DNA of 33,072 nt from Clostridia bacterium (GTDB lineage Bacteria > Bacillota > Clostridia > Oscillospirales > Acutalibacteraceae). The stretch spans positions 1-33,072 of the forward strand of contig JAFVIF010000024.1 of the NCBI GenBank assembly GCA_017474125.1, written 5' to 3'. Every line of letters begins with the position of its first letter. The stretch's first letter is position 1. The translations under genes and the position numbers were made by a program. The notes under the pieces were generated by a model. That model saw nothing but the letters and a program-made list of their open reading frames with translations, was not told the DNA's origin and ran no database searches. This document shows positions 7,127-16,419 of this stretch, in pieces.

Positions 7127-9820
7127 TTAAAGGTTTTCGTTTTTAAGTGCATCAATGGGGTTATCCTTTTTAATTTTATGCATTGCATACAGCATTGAAG
7201 CGAAAACTACCGTAAATACCGAAAGTGCCGCAATTATAATCGGAACTGTGGGCAGGCGGAAGTCGGCGGCATAGCCTTGGTTTACAACTCTGTAAATAAG
7301 ATAGGTTATGAATACCGAAACGGGAAGTCCGTATAAAAGAGCGCGGCAACCGTATAAAAGACACTCGTAAATGAGCATTTTGTTAAAGCCCGAAGCGTTC
7401 ATTCCTACCGATTTAAGCATTGCAAATTCTCTTTTTCTGAGATTTACGTTTGTGCAAATTGTGTTAAATACGTTGGCGGCGGCAATAAGGGAAATAAGAA
7501 CTATAAAGCCCAAGGAAAACACGCGTACAATAATTATGGTATTACGAGCCTCTTCGTAGCGCTCGGCATAGTCTGTTATTGCGCCACCGGTAATATTAAC
7601 GTCTTTAAGAGTTTTTTCAATAGCCTTAATACTTTCGGTATGGTTAGCGGATTTAAAATAATAGCTGTAAGAATAATCGCTAACCTGCAGGTTTTTCAGT
7701 ACTACGTTTTTAAGACTGTCGGGATAAATAAAGGCAAGGCCCCGCGTTGTGTTTATATAATAGGGGCGCTCGTCGATTACTGCACCCGAATAAAGGGGCA
7801 GGCGAGTATAAGCTTGGTCGCTTGTTAAGTCTATATATTCATTACTGTTATGCTTATTAAAATATCGGAAACGGGTAGTGCCGTCTTGTAAGGTTATTTC
7901 ATCGGAAAAATAATAGCCTTCAACCTCCGAAAGAAAGCTTACCTCAACGGTACATTCCTTTCCCTTAATAAGATTTAGCTTTACGTATTTACCTTTTTCA
8001 CGGTCAAAATAAAGATTTGTGTCCACCACTACTGCTTTTGGAGAGCTTGCATTTGTAAAGCCGATGCTTTTAAGATTGTGCTTTTTTAAAAGAGCGTTAA
8101 AGGAATTGTCATCGATAAAGTATAAATTTGTGTGAATAGAACCTAAGCTTTGTCCCGAGGGAGTGGTAACAGACTCGAAAAAATCTTCGGCGTCAAAATT
8201 GTCTGACAGATATTTTTTATCTATATCGGCGAAAAGTGAACGGCTCTGTAAATAAGTAACGTCGGTTACAGCCGTATCATTTCTGAAACGGGTGAGCAGG
8301 TCGTTACGCTCACTTTCATTTAGAATTGTTTGAAAATTCGAATAACAAATATCATAATCGGATATTGCGCTTGCTCCCTTTACCGATTCGTTAAGATAAT
8401 CGGTAAAGGCTGAAGCCGAAACGAAAAGCACTATACTCATAAAAAGGCTTATAACTGTGGCGCGGTACTTCTTTTTGCTTCGCTTATAATGCTTGCTTGC
8501 AAGTACTCCGGGCAGACCGAAAAGCTTGTAGGTTAAAGGCCAACTCTTCACGTTGCCTTTCGAAAAAATTTCGCTGTTAAGACGTATGGCTTCAACCGCC
8601 GATATTTTGGTTGCTTTTTTTGACGGAAGCCAAGCGGAAATAAGCACGGTTATAACCGCTACTGCAGAAGCAATAAGCACCGATATGGGTGATACGCTTA
8701 GGCGCAGAGGAATTTCGTAGCCGATAATAGCTTCAAATTTGCTTCCTACGAAAATAAGCGTTATACCGATTCCTGCAATACCTACAGTTATACCGATAGG
8801 TATACCGACAACGCTTACTGCAAAGGCTTCGTATAATACAGCCATTCGCAGCTGCTTTTGTGTGGCACCCAAGGAGGAAAGCAGTCCAAACTGTTTTACT
8901 CTTTCGGAAACCGAAATAGAAAAAGCGTTATAGATAAGGGAAACAGAGCCAAACATTATAAGAATTATTACTATTGATGCAAGACCCGTTATCATTGCAT
9001 TAAAGCCTTCGTAACGGAAAGCACCCGAATAGTTTAACACACTTTGATTTCGGCTTCCCGATATGCCAAGGCGTTCCATAAAGGAGTAAACCTCTTTAGG
9101 GTTGTCCATTTTAAACCATATACTGTAAAGCAGGCTTTTGTCGGGGTTACCGTTTAAGCGTGTAATAGCGGTGTAGCCGGGAGCGGAATAAGGCTCGAAG
9201 GTGGGGCGCTCGTAAAAGCCGCAGACAATAAAGGTGCGTTTTTCTCGCGGCAAAAAGGTTTCCTCTAAGGCTATTACATTGCCGTTGTCATCGTAGGTGT
9301 AGTTGGGGGTGTTTTGTCCAAGCTTAAAGCCGTCAAAATCGCGGTAGCCAAGCTCTAATTCAATTGCACTGCCTAAATTATACCGTACTCCGCCGTTGTC
9401 GTAAAGATGCTCAGGAAGGAGTATTTCGTTATCGTTTTCAGGATAACGACCTTCGGTAACGTGTATCGGCATAGTATTATTAAAGCCGTCTGAGGCCGCC
9501 AAAAGATAAAGATATGGCTTATTTTCGTTTTGACTGTTATTAAGTATTGAATAACCGAGCTGGCAGGCGTAAACCTGTTTTTCGGTTTGCTTCGAAGAAA
9601 CAATATCCTCGTAGGTTTGGAAGGTGGTATCTAATGCGCTTCCGTGCCAATCGCCGTTTTCGTATATTGCATTTTGCAAAGCGTAATTATAAATACTTGA
9701 AACAAAGGTGGTAACGGCGCATATCATTGCCGCCGACAATATGATGCCTATTACGGTTACTACGGTACGGGTTTTGTTTTTCAGCAAAGACTTTAAGGTG
9801 AATTTATTAAGAATGTTCAC
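7127..9820 (-). CDS. ABC transporter permease, duplicated FtsX type
   Basis: Encodes 897 residues. Two units repeat the same plan: a membrane span (about 19-42 and 448-470), a large extracytoplasmic domain, then three spans of FtsX type (about 275-410 and 760-890). This gives 8 spans, as in the MacB/LolC-related (type VII) systems that work as mechanotransmitters or lipid/peptide extruders rather than importers. The FtsX hallmark LLSSLGAT-KQLR in the first half is matched by AMLKSVGM in the second. It starts at GTG 9820 and overlaps the ATPase stop by 4 bases. The plan differs from the 10-span BceB permeases that usually pair with short-loop kinases. Confidence 0.92.
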   Translation of the reverse strand: MNILNKFTLKSLLKNKTRTVVTVIGIILSAAMICAVTTFVSSIYNYALQNAIYENGDWHGSALDTTFQTYEDIVSSKQTEKQVYACQLGYSILNNSQNENKPYLYLLAASDGFNNTMPIHVTEGRYPENDNEILLPEHLYDNGGVRYNLGSAIELELGYRDFDGFKLGQNTPNYTYDDNGNVIALEETFLPREKRTFIVCGFYERPTFEPYSAPGYTAITRLNGNPDKSLLYSIWFKMDNPKEVYSFMERLGISGSRNQSVLNYSGAFRYEGFNAMITGLASIVIILIMFGSVSLIYNAFSISVSERVKQFGLLSSLGATQKQLRMAVLYEAFAVSVVGIPIGITVGIAGIGITLIFVGSKFEAIIGYEIPLRLSVSPISVLIASAVAVITVLISAWLPSKKATKISAVEAIRLNSEIFSKGNVKSWPLTYKLFGLPGVLASKHYKRSKKKYRATVISLFMSIVLFVSASAFTDYLNESVKGASAISDYDICYSNFQTILNESERNDLLTRFRNDTAVTDVTYLQSRSLFADIDKKYLSDNFDAEDFFESVTTPSGQSLGSIHTNLYFIDDNSFNALLKKHNLKSIGFTNASSPKAVVVDTNLYFDREKGKYVKLNLIKGKECTVEVSFLSEVEGYYFSDEITLQDGTTRFRYFNKHNSNEYIDLTSDQAYTRLPLYSGAVIDERPYYINTTRGLAFIYPDSLKNVVLKNLQVSDYSYSYYFKSANHTESIKAIEKTLKDVNITGGAITDYAERYEEARNTIIIVRVFSLGFIVLISLIAAANVFNTICTNVNLRKREFAMLKSVGMNASGFNKMLIYECLLYGCRALLYGLPVSVFITYLIYRVVNQGYAADFRLPTVPIIIAALSVFTVVFASMLYAMHKIKKDNPIDALKNENL

Positions 9821-10500
9821 TGATTTCTCACCTCGTCACGGGTGATTTTTCCATCCTCAATGGCAATTATGCGGTCGGCCTGAAGAGCAACGTTTTCGTC
9901 GTGGGTAATTATAATAAGCGTTTGATTGTATTTTTTATTAGAATACTTTAAAAGCTCAACAATTTCGCGGCTGTTTTTACTGTCCAAATTTCCCGTGGGC
10001 TCGTCGGCGAGCACTACAGCAGGGGCGTTCATTAACGCTCTGCCTATGGAAACGCGTTGCTGCTGTCCTCCCGAAAGCTGATTGGGCAGATGATTTTCTC
10101 TGCCCGTTAGTCCTAAAAGGGTAATAAGCTCGTTAAGGCGTTCGTTATTTACCTTTTGCCCGTCCATAAGTACAGGTAGGGTGATATTCTCGGTAACAGT
10201 TAGTACGGGTATAAGGTTATAAAACTGATAAATAAGCCCAACCTGACGGCGGCGAAATACTGCAAGGCGGTCCTCACCCGAAGCATAAACGTCAACACCG
10301 TCTACAAAAACCTTGCCGCTTGTAGGTCTGTCCACACCGCCCAATATGTGAAGCAGGGTGGATTTACCTGAGCCCGAAGGCCCGATAATGGCTATAAATT
10401 CACCTTTGTTTACGGTAAAGGAAACGTTATCAAGCGCTTTTACGCAGTTTTCACCCTTGCCGTAAATTTTGTACAGGTTTTCAACTCTAATAAGTTCCAT
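9817..10500 (-). CDS. ABC transporter ATP-binding protein (MacB/LolD type)
   Basis: Encodes 227 residues of an ATPase that powers the downstream FtsX-type permease. Walker A is GPSGSGKST, the signature is LSGGQQQR, Walker B is VVLADEPTG, and the H-loop is IITHD. The Q-loop segment LIYQFYNLIPVLTVTENI is that of the LolD/MacB subfamily. I chose ATG 10500, with AGAGGTG 8 bases upstream; a TTG two codons earlier is too close to the ribosome binding site. The permease overlaps by 4 bases, a sure sign of coupling. Confidence 0.95.
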   Translation of the reverse strand: MELIRVENLYKIYGKGENCVKALDNVSFTVNKGEFIAIIGPSGSGKSTLLHILGGVDRPTSGKVFVDGVDVYASGEDRLAVFRRRQVGLIYQFYNLIPVLTVTENITLPVLMDGQKVNNERLNELITLLGLTGRENHLPNQLSGGQQQRVSIGRALMNAPAVVLADEPTGNLDSKNSREIVELLKYSNKKYNQTLIIITHDENVALQADRIIAIEDGKITRDEVRNQ

Positions 10501-10534
10501 AGTCAAACACCTCTTAAAATGATTTTACAGCCCT

Positions 10535-10588
10535 ATTATAAAATAATCAAATTACATAGCGGTGACTGAATTATAACAAATATGTCAC
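10535..10588 (-). promoter_or_regulatory. probable promoter and inverted-repeat operator before the ABC genes
   Basis: On the minus strand an extended -10 (TG-T-TATAAT) has its TATAAT at 10575-10570. It is flanked by the arms of an inverted repeat: GTGAC at 10562-10566 and GTCAC at 10584-10588 on the plus strand. A second TATAAT lies at 10540-10535 but has a poor -35. The layout suggests an operon-internal promoter under a regulator, possibly the response regulator encoded upstream. OmpR-type binding is inferred, not shown. Confidence 0.5.
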
Positions 10589-10589
10589 A

Positions 10590-10664
10590 AAAGGAACCGT
10601 TAGAAGCGCTCACTTAATGGTAAAAGACTTAAAAAAAGTGAAGGCTCCGTTAAACGGTTCCTTT
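10590..10664 (-). terminator. possible terminator/attenuator between kinase and ABC genes
   Basis: A 12-bp perfect stem (10590-10601 with 10653-10664) encloses a 51-base loop that can form an inner CACTT/AAGTG hairpin. On the minus strand it is followed by a short T-run. The kinase stop codon (10650-10652) touches the stem. It could partly terminate the upstream transcript before the ABC promoter. Confidence 0.5.
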
Positions 10665-11648
10665 ATAAAATCTCACGGTGAATTTTGCTCCGCCCTCAGG
10701 GTTATTTTCCGCTTTAACGGTACCGTTTTGCTCGGTAATTATCATTCGCGCAAGGTTTAAGCCTATACCAAAGCTTTTGGTGTCGGAATTTTTGCCCTTA
10801 TAAAACCTTTTGAATATGTTGGCAAGGTCTTCTTCCGCTATGCCTTTTCCGTTATCCTTTATAATTATTTCGCTGAAAATTGAAGTTTCTTTTCCTTCTA
10901 TTTCTATTATTCCGCCGTTTGGTGTATGCTCGGTGCAATTTTTTATAATGTTACACAGGGCTTCACTGCTCCAGGCAAGGTCGCCGGTGAAGTAGCCGTT
11001 ACAATTAATACGTATTTCTTGACTCCTCAGCTCAGCAGGGATAAGCAGGGGTGCTGCCGATTTATCAATAAGCGTTTGAAGCGGAATAGTTTCGCTTTTA
11101 AAGTTAACCGTGCCTGCATCTATTTTGGAAATTTTTAAAAGAGTGGTAATCAGCCATTCAATACGTGAAAGAAGCTCGTAAAGCTCGTGTGAAAGCTTTG
11201 CGCGTTTTTCCTCGCTTATATCGTCCTTAAGTAAAGAGATAAGCAGGTTAATAGAGGTAAGGGGAGTGCGTATTTGGTGCGAAATATCGGCAATGGAATC
11301 GGCAAGGAAAACCTTATCCTTTTTAAGATTATCACTTTGTTCTCTAAGCCGTATCGTCATTTTGTATATTTCACTTGATAAAACGGCAAGCTCGCCCTCG
11401 GAATATGAGCTTAAATTAACGTGAGCATCACCGTGAAGAATACGGTCGATATCAGATGACAAAAGATAAATAGCCTTGTATCTTTTATAGGTGGTAATAA
11501 GGCTTATTGTTATAAAGCATACCGACATTGCCGCTGTTAAATAACAAAAACGAAGGTCGATAAAATAGGCTATAAGGGTAAAAACTGCCGCTGCAGTAAG
11601 CTGTACGGCAAGGCTTCTGATAACCTCGGGATTTCTGAAAAGCTTCAT
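10650..11648 (-). CDS. sensor histidine kinase, short-loop membrane type
   Basis: Encodes 332 residues. Two membrane spans (about 12-30 and 34-53) are joined by only a few residues, so there is almost no extracellular sensor; a linker follows at 60-110. The H-box SIADISHQIRTPLTSIN gives the phospho-accepting His124. The N-box is NIIKNCTEH and the G-boxes are DNGKGIAEED and SFGIGLNLA. Kinases of this build (intramembrane-sensing) usually take their signal from a partner ABC transporter, which is encoded next door. It overlaps the response regulator stop by 1 base (TAATG). Confidence 0.95.
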   Translation of the reverse strand: MKLFRNPEVIRSLAVQLTAAAVFTLIAYFIDLRFCYLTAAMSVCFITISLITTYKRYKAIYLLSSDIDRILHGDAHVNLSSYSEGELAVLSSEIYKMTIRLREQSDNLKKDKVFLADSIADISHQIRTPLTSINLLISLLKDDISEEKRAKLSHELYELLSRIEWLITTLLKISKIDAGTVNFKSETIPLQTLIDKSAAPLLIPAELRSQEIRINCNGYFTGDLAWSSEALCNIIKNCTEHTPNGGIIEIEGKETSIFSEIIIKDNGKGIAEEDLANIFKRFYKGKNSDTKSFGIGLNLARMIITEQNGTVKAENNPEGGAKFTVRFYKGTV

Positions 11649-12319
11649 TAGTTGTCCACCTTGTATCCAAGACCGCGCACCGTTTTAATTATAGTTGGAT
11701 TTTGCGGGTCGCTTTCTATTTTGTCACGTAGTCTTTTTATGTATACCGTGAGGGTGTTGTCGTTGACAAAATCACCTGCAACGTCCCAAATGGCCTCCAA
11801 AAGTCGGGTGCGTGAAAGTGTTACACCACGGTTATTTAAAAAATAAAGAAGCAGTCGGTATTCAAGGGCTGAAAGGAAAAGGTCCTTGCCGTTTTTGGTG
11901 GCGGTTCCCTTTACGGTATCCACCGTAACGTCCTCTAAGTGAATAAGATTACCAGCGCCGCCCGTTAGACGAAGAACGTTTTTTATGCGGCTAATGAGCT
12001 CGCGCGGGCGGAAGGGCTTGGCTACGTAGTCGTCGGCACCAAGCTCAAAGCCTGTGACAGTGCTGTACTCATCGGCACTTGCCGTAAGGAAAATTACGGG
12101 TACGGAATAATCCTTTTTAATAGCTGAGCATACCGAGAAACCGTTGCCGTCGGAAAGAGAAATATCGAGTAAGGCAAGGTCAAAGGTTTCGGCTTTCAGG
12201 AGAGCGAGCGCTTCGCTTTGACCCGAAGCGTTTTTTACCTCGTAGCCCTCGGAGTTGAGAAATTCGGTAAGACTGCTTACTATACCCTTATCGTCTTCAA
12301 CCAATAATATTTTAATCAT
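11648..12319 (-). CDS. OmpR/PhoB-type response regulator
   Basis: Encodes 223 residues. The receiver domain spans about residues 1-115 with acidic E8-D9-D10, phospho-acceptor D52 (LALLDISLSDG), the conserved T in FLTAS, and K in VAKPFRPRELISRI. A winged-helix DNA-binding domain fills about 125-222 and ends in the usual IKTVRGLGYKVDN. It forms a two-component pair with the adjoining kinase and probably regulates the downstream ABC genes. It starts 12 bases after the recG stop without a visible promoter in between, so it may be transcribed with recG. Confidence 0.96.
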   Translation of the reverse strand: MIKILLVEDDKGIVSSLTEFLNSEGYEVKNASGQSEALALLKAETFDLALLDISLSDGNGFSVCSAIKKDYSVPVIFLTASADEYSTVTGFELGADDYVAKPFRPRELISRIKNVLRLTGGAGNLIHLEDVTVDTVKGTATKNGKDLFLSALEYRLLLYFLNNRGVTLSRTRLLEAIWDVAGDFVNDNTLTVYIKRLRDKIESDPQNPTIIKTVRGLGYKVDN

Positions 12320-12331
12320 AGCTTTTTTCCT

Positions 12332-14347
12332 TTAATTATCGCTGTCTTTAATAAGACGCGTGATTTGTTCCTTTATAAGGCGGTTTTCAGCCTTTTCTAA
12401 AAGGGGGTCGTTGTTTATTAGCTCGTTTGCCGCTTTTGATGCTTCGTGGAGGAGCAGCATATCGTTACTCAGGTCGGCTATTTTAAGCTCGGGAAGACCG
12501 TGCTGACGGCGTCCCATAAAATCACCCGGGCCACGCATTTTAAGGTCCTTGTCGGCAATTTTAAAGCCGTCACTTGTTTGACACATTGTAACGAGCCGCT
12601 CGTTTTTAGTGTTTTCGGATACGAAAATGCAGGTGGATTTGTACTGTCCTCTGCCTATTCTTCCGCGAAGCTGGTGCAGTGCGCTCATACCGAAACGCTC
12701 GGCATTCTCAATAACCATAACCGTAGCGTTGGGCACGTCAATACCTACTTCAATTACGGTGGTGCAAACAAGAAGCTGAATATCACCGCATTTAAAGGAG
12801 TTCATAATTGCCTCCTTTTCCTGAGCCTTCATTTTTCCGTGAAGCAAGCCTACGGTATAATTCTTGAATTCGCCGGTTTTAATATTATTGTAATATTCTT
12901 CGGCGCTTACAAGCTCGGAATCGTTATCCTCCACAAGGGGACAAACAATATAGGCCTGTCTGCCTTCTTCAATATGCTTTTTAAGGAAATTAAAATAACG
13001 CGGGCGATATGAGGGAGGCACGCAGTAGCTTTCAATAACCTGACGATTTTTTGGGTATTCGTCAATTATGCTTATATCAAGGTCACCGTAAATAATAAGG
13101 GCTAAGGTGCGAGGAATGGGGGTCGCCGACATAACGAGTCGGTGAGGAAGGTTGCCCTTTGAGGTAAGCCTTGCGCGCTGAGCAACGCCGAAGCGGTGCT
13201 GTTCATCGGTAATAACGAGCCCTAAATTTTTAAATTCAACACCGTCGCTGATAAGTGCATGTGTGCCTATGCAAAGGTCGATTTCACCTGAGCTAAGCTG
13301 CTCGTACACCCTTCTTTTATTGGCGGCGGTAAGCGAGCCGGTCAGCAGACCGCATTTGATACCCGTTCCTTTAAAAAAGCTGTTGAAGGTGGCAAAATGC
13401 TGCTCGGCAAGAATTTCGGTGGGCGCCATAACGGCCGATTGATAACCGTTTTTATAAAGAGTATGACAAAGTGCGGCGGCAACAGCGGTTTTACCGCTGC
13501 CTACGTCACCTTGAATAAGCCTGTTAAGGGGAACACCCTTCAGCATATCCTTTATACATTCTTTGGTCACTCTTTCTTGAGCCGAGGTTGGAGAAAAGGG
13601 GAGAAGGGAGAAAAATTCGTCGCTGTAGTCCTTGTAAACGGGAACGGTGCTTTCTTTTTTTACCCTTGCCTTAAGGGAGGAAAAAGCCGCCTGCAGGGTG
13701 AAAAGCTCTTCAAAAACAAGGCGCCTTTTGGCTTCGGCTAACGCAGTATGGCTTTCGGGAAGGTGAATGTTTTTTAGAGAGTATTCCAACGAACAGAGCT
13801 TAAAGCTCTTTAAAACGCTTTCGGGAATGGGGTCGGGCTCTATTCCTTTTTCAAAGGCAGATAAAACGAGCCTGCTTATTTCTTTAGAGGTTATTCCCTG
13901 AGTCAAACGGTAAACAGGCTGAAGAGACGGGGCGGAGGCAGGCTGAATAATGGGTGAAGAAAAAACAGGCTCAAACATACTGCCTTCTGCTACACCGTAA
14001 ATAATATAATCGGTATTTGCCTTAAAGAAAAAAGGCACGTTTCTTGAATGGTAAAGAATTACCGTTGCCTGACCGCTGTGGTCCTTTACCGTAAAGGTGG
14101 AGCGCGCTACGTTTTTTTTGTATAGGTTTTCGGTTTTCACATTACCTACAATTCTTGCGCGAATACAGTAACGGTTACTCGGCATAAGGTCGGCAATTGG
14201 GGTAATAACCGTGAAATCAAGATAATCACGTGGGTAAAAACGTAAAAGGGCATCGACAGAGTCAATGCCCAGCTTACTAAGTAAGCCGGCACGTTTTTCG
14301 CCGATACCCCTTATGGTTAATATACTTCTGTTGATTTCGCCCTGCAT
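12332..14347 (-). CDS. recG: ATP-dependent DNA helicase RecG
   Basis: Encodes 671 residues, close to the usual 680-690. RecG reverses stalled replication forks and processes Holliday junctions. The N-terminal part with the wedge OB-fold covers about 1-240. The helicase core shows Walker A GDVGSGKTAVAA, motif II DEQHRFGVAQR in place of the usual DEAH box, MSATPIPRTLA, and the C-terminal motifs VGIDVPNATVMVI and QLRGRIGRG. It follows fakA with one base between, as in many Firmicutes. I see no strong ribosome binding site, so translation probably depends on coupling to fakA. Confidence 0.98.
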   Translation of the reverse strand: MQGEINRSILTIRGIGEKRAGLLSKLGIDSVDALLRFYPRDYLDFTVITPIADLMPSNRYCIRARIVGNVKTENLYKKNVARSTFTVKDHSGQATVILYHSRNVPFFFKANTDYIIYGVAEGSMFEPVFSSPIIQPASAPSLQPVYRLTQGITSKEISRLVLSAFEKGIEPDPIPESVLKSFKLCSLEYSLKNIHLPESHTALAEAKRRLVFEELFTLQAAFSSLKARVKKESTVPVYKDYSDEFFSLLPFSPTSAQERVTKECIKDMLKGVPLNRLIQGDVGSGKTAVAAALCHTLYKNGYQSAVMAPTEILAEQHFATFNSFFKGTGIKCGLLTGSLTAANKRRVYEQLSSGEIDLCIGTHALISDGVEFKNLGLVITDEQHRFGVAQRARLTSKGNLPHRLVMSATPIPRTLALIIYGDLDISIIDEYPKNRQVIESYCVPPSYRPRYFNFLKKHIEEGRQAYIVCPLVEDNDSELVSAEEYYNNIKTGEFKNYTVGLLHGKMKAQEKEAIMNSFKCGDIQLLVCTTVIEVGIDVPNATVMVIENAERFGMSALHQLRGRIGRGQYKSTCIFVSENTKNERLVTMCQTSDGFKIADKDLKMRGPGDFMGRRQHGLPELKIADLSNDMLLLHEASKAANELINNDPLLEKAENRLIKEQITRLIKDSDN

Positions 14348-14348
14348 A

Positions 14349-16028
14349 TTATTCTACCGAAAGGAAGAAGTAATAGATAGGCTGGCCGCCTCTTATAACG
14401 GTGATTTCCACCTTGTCACCGTATTTGGCATTAAGGTCAGCTTCAATAGATCGGGCCTGCTCGTCGGTAACGTCCTCACCGTAAATAACGGTTAAGAACT
14501 CGCTATCGCGCTTGAGCATATTTTTTACAAGACGGGCAACGGACTTTTCAAGGTCGGTGTCGGTAAAGACGATTTTTCCGTTGTTCATACAAAGGAGCTC
14601 GCCCTTCTTGATTTTGTGGCCGTCAAAGTCGGAATCACGCGCAGCAAAGGTAATAGAGCCCGTTGCGATACGCTCGCAGGCCTCTGCCATAGCAATAGCG
14701 TTTTTGTCGTCAGCATCATCAGGGTCAAAAGCAAGCATTGCGGCAATACCCTGAGGAATAGTACGGGAATGAATAACAATAACCTTTCTGGTGCTTAACG
14801 GAATAGCCTGCTCGGCGGCCATAATAATATTTTTATTGTTAGGAAGCACGAAAACGGTTTCGGCAGGGGTAGACTCAATAGCACGGAGAATATTATCGGT
14901 GCTTGGATTCATAGTCTGACCGCCGCTTACTAAGGTGTCAACGCCAAGATCCTTAAATAAAGCCTCAAGACCGTCACCTGCACAAACCGAAACAAAGCCA
15001 ACGGGATTGGTTTTTTCGGCGGGAGTAAAGGTTTCGGTGCGTGTGCTGTTTTGAGCAGGCTTTTTGGCGGCATTTTGACTGTCGTGCTTGGCTCTTTCGT
15101 GCTGGTCACGCATATTTTCTATTTTTAGGTGAACGAGCTGACCGAAGGTAAGCGCATTTTCAATAGCGTTACCGGGGTGGTCGGTGTGAACGTGAACCTT
15201 AATGATTTCATCATCGTCAACTACAACAACGCAGTCGCCTATGCTTTCAAGGTAAGCTCTGAGCTCGGCAGGCTCCTTGGTTACCGAGCTGTCGCGGTTT
15301 ACAATAAACTCGGTACAGTAGGTGAAGGTTATTTCGCCGTCAAACTCAGCGGCGGCACTCATAGCGCTTTCGGATTCGGTATCGTTTTCAGTAGCAGGAG
15401 CATTGCCCGAAGCAATAATAACGCCGTTTTTGAATACCGAAAGCATACCCTCAAGAATAATTACAAAGCCCTTACCGCCTGCGTCAACAACACCTGCTTT
15501 TTTAAGCACGGGAAGTAATTCGGGAGTTTCGGCAAGCGCCTTATTGGCGCCTTCAAGAGCGGCTTCAAATACGCCGAGAGTATCAAGACCCTTTTCAAAG
15601 GCTTCGGTTGCATACTCCGAAGCTACCCTTGCAACGGTAAGAATAGTACCCTCGGTAGGCTTCATAACAGCCTTATAAGCGGCTTCAACACCAAGTGCAA
15701 AGGCATTTTTGAGATTTTCGGGCTCTACGTTATCAAAACCCTTAAAGCCGTTTGCAAAGCCACGGAAGAGAAGGGAGGTAATAACGCCCGAGTTGCCTCT
15801 TGCACCGCGGAGCAATGCGGAAGCGGTAACCGAAGCAACCTTTCCTGCACCTTCGCCTTCAACTCTGGAAAGCTCTCTTGCGGCGTTGGAAAGGGTCATA
15901 GACATATTGGTACCGGTATCTCCGTCGGGAACCGGAAAAATGTTAAGGTCGTCAACCATTTTTTGTTGGTTGGCTATATTGTTGGCGGCAGAGATAATAG
16001 CATCTCTCAGAATATTTCCGTTAAACAT
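14349..16028 (-). CDS. fakA: fatty acid kinase catalytic protein FakA (YloV, DAK2 domain)
   Basis: Encodes 559 residues, matching FakA/YloV (about 550). FakA phosphorylates fatty acids held by FakB (DegV-family) proteins, feeding exogenous fatty acids into phospholipid synthesis. The N-terminal DhaL/DAK2 domain (about 1-200) has the nucleotide and metal motif PVPDGDTGTNMSMT and LLRGARGNSGVI. A middle domain and a C-terminal domain (about 340-559) follow. No fakB is visible in the window. A GAGGTGA site precedes ATG 16028. The order gls24-fakA-recG is that of Firmicutes chromosomes. Confidence 0.95.
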   Translation of the reverse strand: MFNGNILRDAIISAANNIANQQKMVDDLNIFPVPDGDTGTNMSMTLSNAARELSRVEGEGAGKVASVTASALLRGARGNSGVITSLLFRGFANGFKGFDNVEPENLKNAFALGVEAAYKAVMKPTEGTILTVARVASEYATEAFEKGLDTLGVFEAALEGANKALAETPELLPVLKKAGVVDAGGKGFVIILEGMLSVFKNGVIIASGNAPATENDTESESAMSAAAEFDGEITFTYCTEFIVNRDSSVTKEPAELRAYLESIGDCVVVVDDDEIIKVHVHTDHPGNAIENALTFGQLVHLKIENMRDQHERAKHDSQNAAKKPAQNSTRTETFTPAEKTNPVGFVSVCAGDGLEALFKDLGVDTLVSGGQTMNPSTDNILRAIESTPAETVFVLPNNKNIIMAAEQAIPLSTRKVIVIHSRTIPQGIAAMLAFDPDDADDKNAIAMAEACERIATGSITFAARDSDFDGHKIKKGELLCMNNGKIVFTDTDLEKSVARLVKNMLKRDSEFLTVIYGEDVTDEQARSIEADLNAKYGDKVEITVIRGGQPIYYFFLSVE

Positions 16029-16041
16029 TGATTCACCTCAA

Positions 16042-16392
16042 TTATTCCTTTATACCGTCAACCTTGACAGTTACTTTTCTAACCTCGATGCCGGTGGTTT
16101 CGGCAACGACGTATTTTACCTTGTGTACAATGCTTTTGGCAATAGCATTAATATTCATACCGTATGTTACAACTATGTGAAGCACAACGTTGATATGATC
16201 GGCATTGCCTGTTACGGTGATACCCTTTTCAATGCTGTCCTTTTTGGAAAAAAGCGACAATATGCGCTGCTTTCTTCCGTTGGGCATCATTCCTGCTACA
16301 CCAAAGCAGGAGGTTACAGCCTGACCAATAAGCTTGGCTAAATACTCCTTGGAAAGGGTAACGGTGCCGGTCATGGTTTCGTAAGAAATCAT
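16042..16392 (-). CDS. Asp23/Gls24 family envelope stress protein (YloU-like)
   Basis: Encodes 116 residues of an Asp23/Gls24 domain. Visible family features are the TGTVTLSKEYLAKLIGQAVTSCFGVAGM start, the VVLHIVVTYGMNINAIAKSI centre and VRKVTVKVDGIK at the end. Members are linked to cell-envelope stress and to alkaline-shock responses; the YloU type is conserved just upstream of fakA. ATG 16392 has AGGAGG about 9 bases before it. It lies 13 bases before fakA, so it is co-transcribed. Confidence 0.95.
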   Translation of the reverse strand: MISYETMTGTVTLSKEYLAKLIGQAVTSCFGVAGMMPNGRKQRILSLFSKKDSIEKGITVTGNADHINVVLHIVVTYGMNINAIAKSIVHKVKYVVAETTGIEVRKVTVKVDGIKE

Positions 16393-16419
16393 AATACAGT
16401 CCTCCTAAGAAATAGAGTT

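Noticed and set aside
12446..13012. 188-aa plus-strand open frame
   Set aside because: It lies wholly opposite the conserved helicase part of recG, has no ribosome binding site, and its residues show no family pattern; it is a shadow of recG codon bias.
15129..15518. 129-aa plus-strand open frame
   Set aside because: Antisense shadow of fakA without initiation signals.
15709..16341. 210-aa plus-strand open frame across fakA and gls24
   Set aside because: It spans two conserved genes on the opposite strand and their junction; no ribosome binding site or promoter was seen.
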